From positions 1 through 24,659 of the forward strand of contig JASIBM010000151.1 in assembly GCA_030045175.1 (NCBI GenBank): DNA of 24,659 nt, read 5' to 3'. This DNA comes from Streptosporangiaceae bacterium. Lineage in GTDB: Bacteria > Actinomycetota > Actinomycetes > Streptosporangiales > Streptosporangiaceae. Below, in pieces: positions 1 through 6,630 of the stretch. A program made the translations under genes and the position numbers. Below the pieces are notes generated by a model. It saw only the letters and a program-made list of their open reading frames with translations. It was not told where the DNA came from and made no database searches. The stretch's first letter is position 1, and the number at the start of each line of letters is the position of its first letter.

Positions 1-21
1 CCTAGAAACGGCCATCTCCTG

Positions 22-74
22 CATGATCGCGGACGCGCGTCCGCAAGACCTGCGAACAGGAGTCCGCGATCATG
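22..74. repeat. Perfect 13-bp inverted repeat with a nested hairpin
   Basis: CATGATCGCGGAC at 22-34 is the exact reverse complement of 62-74. The 27-base spacer holds a second dyad, CCTG-CGAA-CAGG at 49-60, and GGACGCGCGTCC at 31-42 is itself palindromic. RNA could fold as a long stem capped by a small hairpin. No T-run follows, so it is not a standard intrinsic terminator. It could be a bidirectional structure from an upstream gene outside the window, an operator for the regulator at 239, or the end of an element. The repeat is seen directly; its role is unknown. Confidence 0.75.
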
Positions 75-174
75 GACTACCAGCGAGGGGGTTCTTCAAA
101 CTACGTACGCCCAAACCCTTGCAACGTGATGATTGAGGATGGTAATTGTGAATCGCAAGTTAAGTACCCCTGCG

Positions 175-190
175 GGGCTCGCGGGAGCCC
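175..190 (+). promoter_or_regulatory. Hairpin in the 5' leader of the XRE-DUF397 gene
   Basis: GGGCTC (175-180), loop GCGG, GAGCCC (185-190) form a perfect 6-bp stem. It sits 36 bases before the GAGGAG ribosome binding site (226-231) that sets the start at 239. The stretch 100-165 is clearly less GC-rich than the rest of the window and probably holds the promoter, although no convincing -35/-10 pair was found. The hairpin could be an operator or leader structure, which is inference. Confidence 0.4.
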
Positions 191-238
191 TGCGGACGGG
201 CCGACCCGAGTGCGACCCGAGAACTGAGGAGATCGCCG

Positions 239-1294
239 ATGAGCGATGACGCCTACGGTGCGACCATCGCCAAGCTGCGGCTCGCTCGGATACTAACCGA
301 GCTCCGGCTCGAGGTTGGATACACCGCCAACCACGTCTGCGACATGCTGAACTGGGGGCGCGGCAAGGTCGGGCGGTTTGAGGCCAACCAGTGGAAACGC
401 CCAGAAATGAGCGATATAAGGGACTTGCTGAGGCTCTATGAGGTCAGCGAGGCTCGCGCCGCTGAGGTGGAAGAGCTGGCGATGCGCGCGAGGGCGCGAC
501 CTTGGTGGCGTGATTACTCGGACATATGGGATAACGAGTTTCCTGGGTTCGAAGCGGATGCCGCCAGGATCAAGCTGTTCACGCCGCTCGTGGTGCCCGG
601 CTTGCTTCAGACCGCGGACTACATCGAGTCGCTCATGCGGGTGGCAGGCAAGCCGCCCGTCTGGCGCCGTCGCGCGATCGAGGCCAGGCTACGCCGGCAG
701 GAGATTCTCGACCGAGACCCTGACACGTTGCCGCAGCTAGAAGCCGTGATCACCGAGGCATCGCTGCTGTACAGGTGGGGTGCCAAGGCCGAGCGCAGGG
801 ACCAGTTGCTTCATCTTGCCGAGCTGGGCAGGCGCCCCAACGTCCGCCTTTACATTCAGCGGTTCGCCGACGGCCCGCCACCAGGGGTGTTCTCTGCCGT
901 GCACATCTTCGAGTACGGCAACGCGCCAACCATGGTCTTCACGGAGAGCGACCACGGCCTTACGGAGGTGATTGACGCCGAACTCATTACGAGCTATATC
1001 GAGGCCTTTGGCAGGGCCGTGGACGCCGCGCTTGAGCCGGGGGACACGGCCGTATACCTCAGGCAACTCGCAGATCGACTGGAGTTACTTCTCATGACTG
1101 ACCTGTCTCGTGCCATCTGGCAGAAGGCTGAGGCAAGCTACGCGAATGGAGGATGCGTCGAAGTGGCCGTCAATCTCGGCAATGTGATCGCCGTCAGGGA
1201 TAGCACTCGCCCGGACGACGGCGCTCACGTCGTGATGCGACCTGCCTTCGCGGCCCTGCTTGCCGACGTCAAGAGTGGCCGCTACGACCTGTAA
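239..1294 (+). CDS. XRE-family regulator (DUF5753) fused to a DUF397 domain
   Basis: A WhiJ-type actinobacterial regulator. Residues about 8-70 form an XRE-like helix-turn-helix region (GYTANHVCDMLNWGRGKVGR). Residues about 85-283 match DUF5753, with the typical WWRDY, PGLLQTADY and RRQEIL stretches. Residues 286-351 are a full DUF397 domain (W-Q-K, GGCVEVA, VAVRDSTRP, ALLADVKSG). These are normally two adjacent genes, with the DUF397 protein acting as partner or toxin-like effector of the XRE protein in Streptomyces. Here no stop separates them. An in-frame ATG at 1094 with GGAG at 1081-1084 could still give a separate 66-residue DUF397 protein. The start is fixed by GAGGAG 7 bases upstream. 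The ATPase gene at 1662 is a usual neighbour of this family. Family assignment is firm; the biological output is unknown. Confidence 0.9.
   Translation: MSDDAYGATIAKLRLARILTELRLEVGYTANHVCDMLNWGRGKVGRFEANQWKRPEMSDIRDLLRLYEVSEARAAEVEELAMRARARPWWRDYSDIWDNEFPGFEADAARIKLFTPLVVPGLLQTADYIESLMRVAGKPPVWRRRAIEARLRRQEILDRDPDTLPQLEAVITEASLLYRWGAKAERRDQLLHLAELGRRPNVRLYIQRFADGPPPGVFSAVHIFEYGNAPTMVFTESDHGLTEVIDAELITSYIEAFGRAVDAALEPGDTAVYLRQLADRLELLLMTDLSRAIWQKAEASYANGGCVEVAVNLGNVIAVRDSTRPDDGAHVVMRPAFAALLADVKSGRYDL
1081..1096 (+). promoter_or_regulatory. Possible internal ribosome binding site and start for DUF397 alone
   Basis: GGAG at 1081-1084 lies 9 bases before ATG 1094, in frame with the long gene. 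Initiation here would make a 66-residue protein, the normal size of a free DUF397 protein. The arrangement suggests that two genes were joined by loss of the upstream stop while the old start signal was kept. Use of this start is inferred. Confidence 0.4.
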
Positions 1295-1365
1295 GGCGTA
1301 GCGGCGCCCGGACAACTGCGCCGCGGCCCGACGGCCGGCCAGGCCAGCCGCCAGGCCACTGGGCT

Positions 1366-1404
1366 GGATCCCCCCGGAGAAGGAGCTCCGGGGGGATCCC
1401 TTTT
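1366..1404 (+). terminator. Strong intrinsic terminator after the XRE-DUF397 gene
   Basis: A 14-bp perfect stem, GGATCCCCCCGGAG (1366-1379) pairing with 1386-1399, has a 6-base loop (AAGGAG) and is followed by CTTTT. It lies 72 bases after the stop at 1294. This is the clearest rho-independent terminator in the window and isolates the upstream gene from the ATPase gene. Confidence 0.9.
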
Positions 1405-1661
1405 GACTGCCCCTGTCTCGAGGCGTCTGGCGGAACGGCCTGCACAGCTGCCGCCAAGCCAACTCTACACTTGGCACGGGTTCAACACCCGGCACGGGTT
1501 CAACAAAATGGTTTAAGCCGACTAAAATGTGACAACGTCGTAGTGGGCGTGGCCGAACGTCGCCACCTCTTTGGCTTTTTTCGCCATGCGCATTGCGAGC
1601 GATCGTGGTGGGCTCGTAGCGTAGGCAACACGGTCGCCAATCTCCCGGAAGGCGGATCAGG
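1405..1661. other. Intergenic region with a 15-bp direct repeat and possible promoter
   Basis: No convincing gene. GGCACGGGTTCAACA occurs twice, at 1473-1487 and 1491-1505. A TAAAAT hexamer at 1523-1528 stands out in GC-rich DNA and could be a -10 box, but the spaced -35 match (TTCAAC at 1499-1504, in the second repeat) is poor. GTGGC (1549-1553) and GCCAC (1562-1566) form a short dyad, with a run of six T about 10 bases further on, so a weak terminator is also possible. The repeat could be an operator for the gene at 1662. Confidence 0.4.
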
Positions 1662-2951
1662 ATGTTTCTGACACCCGCCGACCGGGCGTCCGGATCCGGA
1701 GCCGCAGCCGACCGCGGCCCGTCGGGTCTGGAAGGCCCTCAGGGGATCCCTGCGACTTCGGCGTTCGCTGGCCCGGCCGGGCTCGGCGTGTCCACCGGAC
1801 CCTCCGCACCGCCAGGGCTTCCTGTGTCGCCATCCCCAGCGCTCCCGGGCCAGGCCGGGCATTCCGGACGCAGTCCGTGGCTAGCTGCTCCGCTTGGCCC
1901 GCTACCCGCCCAAGGTTCGGCGCTGCCGCGTCGTGTCGCGCGCGTCGGCCCGCAGGTCAGTGGCATACTTCAAGACATCATTACCGAGGCTGAGGTCGGC
2001 CTGGCCCAGGCGAGCGTCCGCAGCGGAGGTTGCTTTACCAGACCGCTGCCGCTAGATGAGACTTGCGCCAAAGCAGCCAGGAGCTTCTTCCGCGAGGCGG
2101 TCTCCGGGGCGGGACTGCCCGCCGACCTGATCCACGACGGCGTCACCATGGCCAGCGAACTCGCGGCCAACACGATGAACGCGCACGCCAACATCGAATT
2201 CGGCGAGGGCCACCGTCCTGTCAGCGGCATGCCGGAGTTCTGGCTTTACCTGCGGACAGCTGGCTCGGGTCGCGAGATCGTCTGCAAGATCTTCGATTCC
2301 GAACCCGGCTGGGATGCGGGGGAGCCTGTCCCGGTGGGAGCGGCGGTCCCGGCGGGTCCAGACTCGGTTCGCGGCCGGGGACTGCAGATGGTCGCTGGCC
2401 TGTCCGCAGGGCGCTGGGGCCATCATCCGAGCCGTGGCCGGGTCGGGTCGTGGAAGGTGTCAGGTAAGGCTGTCTGGTTCGCACTGCGCGTGCCACCCGC
2501 GAGCGACCTCGCCCACAGCGCCAGGATCGCCCCGCAGGGATGGCGCGCGATCGGGGAGATCGCCGCGGCGCTGGCCGATCGCGGCGTCGGCGCCGGCCTG
2601 GTCCAGGTTGCCGAGCCCGGCGGTGGCCTGGCCGTGCTCTCCGTCCGCCAGCAACTGACGGTCTGGTGTGGCGGAGATGTCCTCTGGTGGCGCGAGCCCG
2701 ACGGCGGCTATGACAGGCTCTGCACGAGTGACCTGGTCGAGGTCATCGAGCGGATCGTCTGGGCGCACGAGGAGCTTGCCGCCCGGCCGCCGGACCAGAA
2801 GGTCGCCGCGCCCCCGGCCGACGCCGATGAATCGAGCCCCATGGACACGACGGAGGCACCGAAGGCCCAGAACCCCCCGCAGCGCTGGCCCGGGGGGGCG
2901 ACCCTCCAGAACCCCCCGCAGCAGGAAACGGGCTTCGATCCTTCGATCTAA
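1662..2951 (+). CDS. RsbW-like ATP-binding regulatory protein with N- and C-terminal extensions
   Basis: A GHKL-type ATPase of the anti-sigma/serine kinase kind found beside XRE-DUF397 genes in actinomycetes. The ATPase fold covers about residues 124-278. The N-box is SELAANTMNAHAN (about 165-177), and the G-box is GRGLQMVAGLSAGRWG (about 238-253). The usual D-x-G box reads FDSEPG, so nucleotide binding may be altered. Free RsbW-like proteins are about 140 residues. Here there is a Pro/Ala/Gly-rich N-terminus of about 95 residues and a C-terminal region (about 290-375, WRAIGEIAAALADRG) that I do not recognise, then a disordered tail with a duplicated QNPPQ coded by an exact 15-bp repeat at 2868-2882 and 2907-2921. 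The start at 1662 has GGAAGGCGG about 7 bases upstream; a start further in is possible. Its stop interlocks with that of the convergent gene. Confidence 0.8.
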   Translation: MFLTPADRASGSGAAADRGPSGLEGPQGIPATSAFAGPAGLGVSTGPSAPPGLPVSPSPALPGQAGHSGRSPWLAAPLGPLPAQGSALPRRVARVGPQVSGILQDIITEAEVGLAQASVRSGGCFTRPLPLDETCAKAARSFFREAVSGAGLPADLIHDGVTMASELAANTMNAHANIEFGEGHRPVSGMPEFWLYLRTAGSGREIVCKIFDSEPGWDAGEPVPVGAAVPAGPDSVRGRGLQMVAGLSAGRWGHHPSRGRVGSWKVSGKAVWFALRVPPASDLAHSARIAPQGWRAIGEIAAALADRGVGAGLVQVAEPGGGLAVLSVRQQLTVWCGGDVLWWREPDGGYDRLCTSDLVEVIERIVWAHEELAARPPDQKVAAPPADADESSPMDTTEAPKAQNPPQRWPGGATLQNPPQQETGFDPSI

Positions 2952-3775
2952 CGCTGCCGTCCACCTCCATCAACCGCAGCAGGCCCGGTCAGGCACCGGT
3001 CGATGAACCGCGCGGCTGCGGGTAGCAGCCGCGCGGCTTGTGCGTCGAAGAACTCGGCGGCCACGAAGCCGGGCCACCCAGCGGGCAGCAACTCGGCAGG
3101 CAAGCCAGGGTCGGAGAAGAGGAACTTGCGCCAGCCGTGCACGAGCTCGCTCCTGGCCGCGAATATCGCCTCGTCCGGGCAGCCTTCGTCGTCGACCTGC
3201 GGGACGATCAGGTCGGCCAGCCCGCTGGCCTGGTCTAGCCATCGTTGGTAGGCGCGCCCTAGGCCGCCGATGTCCCACGCACGCGCCGCCAGGTCGCGCG
3301 GATCGCCATCGTAGCTGGCATGAAAACGCTCGGCCCGCACCCGCTCGGCCGTGAGCAAGGAATCGAGCTCGGCGGACTGGCGCGGGCTGATCCAGGTGGA
3401 GCCCTCCAGGCGGGCATAGCCGAGGTAACCAAGCGCCGACCGGAGCCTGTCGCGCCTGGCCCGGTCGCCGATCCCGGCCACGATCAGGACGTGCCATCGA
3501 CCATCCCAGGCCGGTACGGTGCGGGCATAGATCCGCACCGCGGCCTGCCGGAGCCTTCGCGTGCCCCGAGGCGTCAGCCGGTAGCCGGCTCCTTCTGGTA
3601 GCCGAACGCCGACCAGCCATCCCTGGCCAGCCATCCTGGACACGGCGGTGCGGACGGCCGGCGCCGAGATGCCAAGCGGGGCGAGCAACCGGACCAAAGC
3701 CGCCACAGGCGCTTGCTCGCCCCGGCTCAGCAGGTGATCGCCGTAGAGGTCGAACAGAGCCGATCTGGCGTTCAC
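2948..3775 (-). CDS. PaaX-family transcriptional repressor
   Basis: 275 residues, the usual length of the family that includes the phenylacetyl-CoA-responsive repressor PaaX. It opens with NARSALFDLYGDHL, followed by a winged-helix region (ALVRLLAPLGISAPAVRTAVSRMAGQGWLVGVR), then GYRLTPRGTRRL, the central WHVLIVAG and LGYLGYARLEGSTWISP segments, and a C-terminal FHASYDGDPRDLAARAWD region. I chose GTG 3775, with GAGGA 7 bases upstream, because the longer open frame to 4027 merely translates repetitive DNA. No phenylacetate genes are nearby, so the target is unknown. The 13-bp repeat array between this gene and the divergent DUF3117 gene is the obvious candidate operator. The stop codon overlaps the stop of the ATPase gene in a shared CTAA. 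Confidence 0.88.
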   Translation of the reverse strand: MNARSALFDLYGDHLLSRGEQAPVAALVRLLAPLGISAPAVRTAVSRMAGQGWLVGVRLPEGAGYRLTPRGTRRLRQAAVRIYARTVPAWDGRWHVLIVAGIGDRARRDRLRSALGYLGYARLEGSTWISPRQSAELDSLLTAERVRAERFHASYDGDPRDLAARAWDIGGLGRAYQRWLDQASGLADLIVPQVDDEGCPDEAIFAARSELVHGWRKFLFSDPGLPAELLPAGWPGFVAAEFFDAQAARLLPAAARFIDRCLTGPAAVDGGGRQR

Positions 3776-3944
3776 CCGTCCATCCTCGCGCACGCGAGCC
3801 GGGGGTTCGACCGGCGGAACGAAGATCGGTACCACGACGGTGAGGGAACTGACCGATAATAGAGGTACTGATTGATGTGGTTGTGGCTTGGCGGTGCGCC
3901 AGTCCCGGCGGACTGGCACGGGCACTGTGTGACTGGTGCTGTGC

Positions 3945-4014
3945 GACAGGCCCGTGTGACAGGCCCGTGTGACAGGCCGGTGTGACAGGCCGGTGTGACA
4001 GGCACTGTGCAGTG
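3945..4014. repeat. 13-bp direct repeat array plus palindrome, possible operator
   Basis: GACAGG recurs at 3945, 3958, 3971, 3984 and 3997, exactly 13 bases apart, in units of the form GACAGGCCSGTGT. A degenerate copy (GACTGG) lies at 3931. The run ends in CACTGTGCAGTG (4003-4014), a perfect dyad. The array sits between the PaaX-family gene and the DUF3117 gene, which diverge. Regular short repeats in such a position suit cooperative repressor binding. Simple repeat slippage is the alternative. Confidence 0.8.
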
Positions 4015-4071
4015 GTGTCTGTGTCACGCCGGTGGCGCGCGTGGTTCGATGAGATGATTGAGGAGGCAGGG

Positions 4072-4239
4072 ATGGCGGCGATGAAGCCGCGGACGGGTGA
4101 CGGTCCGCTAGAGGTCACCAAGGAAGGCCGAGGGATCGTGATGCGGGTGCCGCTCGAAGGAGGCGGCCGGCTCGTCGTTGAACTGACCCCCGATGAGGCA
4201 AGGGCGCTTGGCCACGCTCTTGAGTCCGCGGTCGGCTAG
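4072..4239 (+). CDS. DUF3117 family small protein
   Basis: 55 residues starting MAAMKPRTGDGPLEVTKEGR and continuing VMRVPLEGGGRLVVELTPDEA, which is the whole DUF3117 domain common to nearly all actinobacteria. Function is unknown. ATG 4072 is set by a strong AGGAGG at 4061-4066. An in-frame upstream extension to 3982 is possible but runs through the repeat array and lies outside the family length. The gene is 11 bases ahead of the aminopeptidase and may be co-transcribed with it. Confidence 0.9.
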   Translation: MAAMKPRTGDGPLEVTKEGRGIVMRVPLEGGGRLVVELTPDEARALGHALESAVG

Positions 4240-4250
4240 GGCGCCGGGCG

Positions 4251-5843
4251 TTGCCTGTCACCACGACCGTCACCGCACTGACCGGCCCCGCGACGGTCGG
4301 CGACTATCTGAAGTCGGTGGGCGCGGGCACTGGTGAGGTGGCTGATCTCATCGTCGTCGGCGTAGGCGCCGATGGTGAGGTCGCGGCGGACACCGAGCTA
4401 GCGGCCGCGCTCGGCGTCAGCGCCGCCGATGTGGTAGCCGCATACCAGCTCACCGGCAAGCCTGGCCAGGTCGCCCACGTCGTCGCGAAGGTGAGCGAGC
4501 GTTCCGTGCGGGTGGCATTCATCGGCGTGGGCGGCCGGTCGGCGGCAGAGCTACGTCGCGCTGGCGGCGAGATCGGCCGGCTGCTACGGGCGGGAGACGT
4601 CGCCATCGCGCCGGTCCCAGCGGGTTCGCATGCAGACGGCTCGCCGGCGGCGTCCGATGACCAGGTACGGGCGTTCGCGCAGGGTATTTTGCTCGGCTCG
4701 TACCGGTATACAGAGAAGTCGGCCGCCGAGCAGCCCGGTTCCCAGGTGCGTTTGCTCGGGCTGGCCGGCCCGGCGGGGCCTGGCGTTGACCCGGATGCCG
4801 GTGCGGGTGTGACAGGCTCGGCTGCGGCGGCTGGCGTGGTCGATGAAGCAGCGGCGATCGCCGGGGCCGTGGCCCTGACCAGGGACCTGAGCAATACCCC
4901 TTCGGTGCGAAAGTGCCCGCAGTGGCTCGGCGATGCGGCGACCACCGTGGCGCGGTCTCCGGGTGCCGGGCTGGGCCTGCGGATTTGGAACGAGCAGGAA
5001 CTCGCCGCTGCCGGCTTTCTCGGCATGATCGCGGTCGGTTCTGGGTCCGATCGGCCGCCCAGGCTGATCGAGCTGAGCTACGCCCCGCCTGGCGCGCGGC
5101 TGCACGTTGTCTTGGTCGGCAAGGGCATCACCTTCGACAGTGGCGGGTTGTCGCTCAAGCCCAATGACGCCATGAAGGCGATGAAGACCGACATGGCCGG
5201 CGGTGCCGCCGTGATCGCCGTCATGTCCGCGCTGGCCAGGCTCGGTGTCTCGCACCGGGTCACCGGCCTGGTCGCCGCGGCCGAGAACATGCCCTCCGGC
5301 GCTGCCTACCGGCCAGGTGACGTCATCACCCAGTTCGGCGGGCGGACCGTCGAGGTGCTCAACACCGACGCGGAAGGCCGGATTGTGCTAGCCGACGCGA
5401 TGGCCTACGCGGACGCGGAGCTCGCTCCAGATGTGATCGTCGACCTGGCCACGCTGACAGGCGCTGCCAGGATCGCGCTCGGAGGCGTCTACGGCGCGCT
5501 GTACTCGACCAGTGACGAGCTGGCCGGTGCCCTGCTGGCGGCAGGAGAGGCTAGCGGGGACCGCTTGTGGCGCATGCCGCTCGTCGATGAGTACGCCGCC
5601 GCGCTCGACTCGCCGGTGGCCGACCTTTCCAATGTCGCCCGCGAGGAAGGCCAGCCTGGATCGATCACTGCCGCGCTGTTCTTGCGCGGGTTCACAGGGG
5701 CACGCCCCTGGGCGCACCTGGACATCGCCGGAGCGGCGAGGTCTGGGGCGGACGACGGAGAGATAACCGCAGGGGCGACCGGGTTCGGCGCGCGGCTGCT
5801 GCTCACCTGGCTGACCGCCCTGACCGCTGGCAAATCAAACTGA
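4251..5843 (+). CDS. pepA: Leucyl aminopeptidase (M17 family)
   Basis: Cytosolic di-metal aminopeptidase that removes N-terminal residues from peptides. At 530 residues it has the normal family length. The N-terminal macro-like domain spans about 1-180 and the catalytic domain about 200-520. Metal and active-site residues are visible: K291 and D296 in GKGITFDSGG, D314 in KTDMAGG, and D373, E375 and R377 in the signature NTDAEGRIVLADA. The start appears to be TTG 4251; no ATG or GTG fits better and no strong ribosome site is present, so coupling to the DUF3117 gene 11 bases upstream is likely. The 3' end overlaps the convergent methyltransferase by 9 bp. All key residues are intact. Confidence 0.95.
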   Translation: MPVTTTVTALTGPATVGDYLKSVGAGTGEVADLIVVGVGADGEVAADTELAAALGVSAADVVAAYQLTGKPGQVAHVVAKVSERSVRVAFIGVGGRSAAELRRAGGEIGRLLRAGDVAIAPVPAGSHADGSPAASDDQVRAFAQGILLGSYRYTEKSAAEQPGSQVRLLGLAGPAGPGVDPDAGAGVTGSAAAAGVVDEAAAIAGAVALTRDLSNTPSVRKCPQWLGDAATTVARSPGAGLGLRIWNEQELAAAGFLGMIAVGSGSDRPPRLIELSYAPPGARLHVVLVGKGITFDSGGLSLKPNDAMKAMKTDMAGGAAVIAVMSALARLGVSHRVTGLVAAAENMPSGAAYRPGDVITQFGGRTVEVLNTDAEGRIVLADAMAYADAELAPDVIVDLATLTGAARIALGGVYGALYSTSDELAGALLAAGEASGDRLWRMPLVDEYAAALDSPVADLSNVAREEGQPGSITAALFLRGFTGARPWAHLDIAGAARSGADDGEITAGATGFGARLLLTWLTALTAGKSN

Positions 5844-6521
5844 CCGCTTCACCGCCGCCAGCAGCCCGCCGCCGATCGGCAGCAGCACGGGGACCATGGC
5901 GGCGTCACCAAACACCAGGTCAGCCAGCTCGCCTAGCGCTGTGGCCTGCGGATCGCGGTGCGCCGCGTTCGCGCTCGCCTCAGGCCAGAGCGCATTGTTG
6001 AACGCCACGATCCCACCCGGCCTGAGCAGGCGAAGCGCGTCCATCAGGTACTCGGGGTACTCGCGCCTGTCTGTGTCACAGAACACCAGGTCATAGGCGC
6101 CGTCGGCGAGGCGAGGAAGGACCTCGAGCGCCTGACCGGTGATCAGCCGGTACCGCCCGCCAGGAAAGCCCGCCGCCGTGAACGCGGCCTTGGCCAGGCG
6201 GTGATGCTCTGGTTCGATATCTACGCTGGTGAGGACCGATCCGGCACGCATGCCGCGGAGCAGCCAGATGCCCGAGGTGCCACAGCCGGTGCCGATCTCG
6301 ACCACCCCCCGCGCCCCGATGGCCGCGGCGATGAAGCGAAGCGTCGCCCCTGTGAGCGCGGCCACGGGGACGGCCCCACCGATCTGCTCGGCGTTCTTGC
6401 GGGCCGTGAGCAGTGGCTCGTCCTCTTCGACGAGCTCATCGAGGATAGGGGTGACGTCTGCGTGGAAGATGGTCGCCTCCGGTAACCTCAGGTAACTCCT
6501 CGCGCCGCAGCCTAGCGTCAC
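5835..6521 (-). CDS. Class I SAM-dependent O-methyltransferase
   Basis: Methyltransferase family 3 (catechol/caffeoyl-CoA type). The SAM-binding motif is VVEIGTGCGTSGIWLL, then LTSVDIEPEH, YDLVFCDTDRREYPEYL and LRLLRPGGIVAFNN. The gene diverges from sigE, an arrangement also known in M. tuberculosis (Rv1220c beside sigE). The substrate is unknown. The start is uncertain: the frame is open to TTG 6566 and GTG 6563, but GTG 6521 gives 228 residues, nearer the family, and leaves the sigE promoter largely outside the coding region. None of these starts has a good ribosome site. Confidence 0.88.
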   Translation of the reverse strand: MTLGCGARSYLRLPEATIFHADVTPILDELVEEDEPLLTARKNAEQIGGAVPVAALTGATLRFIAAAIGARGVVEIGTGCGTSGIWLLRGMRAGSVLTSVDIEPEHHRLAKAAFTAAGFPGGRYRLITGQALEVLPRLADGAYDLVFCDTDRREYPEYLMDALRLLRPGGIVAFNNALWPEASANAAHRDPQATALGELADLVFGDAAMVPVLLPIGGGLLAAVKRSV

Positions 6522-6533
6522 AGTCGGGGAACC

Positions 6534-6560
6534 GGGAACAGGCGAGGCTCGTCGTACGTT
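6534..6560 (+). promoter_or_regulatory. SigE-type (ECF) promoter of sigE, probable autoregulation
   Basis: GGGAAC at 6534-6539, a 17-base spacer and CGTT at 6557-6560 match the known ECF SigE consensus (GGGAAC, 15-17 bases, CGTT). A second GGGAAC lies at 6527-6532. Transcription would start near 6567, about 65 bases before the sigE ATG. The match implies that SigE activates its own operon, as in mycobacteria. Confidence 0.75.
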
Positions 6561-6630
6561 CACCAAATGCGATCATCGTCGGGATGCGGGTCAGCCAGCT
6601 GGCGGCGACGGGCAGAGCGAAGGAAGGCCG

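Noticed and set aside
1473..1505. tRNA T-arm or attachment site (CGGGTTCAACACCCG)
   Set aside because: The motif resembles a T-arm but no acceptor, D or anticodon stem can be folded upstream and no integrase is present.
3776..4027. N-terminal extension of the PaaX-like protein rich in CHTGLSH repeats
   Set aside because: It translates the 13-bp repeat array; GTG 3775 with GAGGA gives the normal family length and N-terminus.
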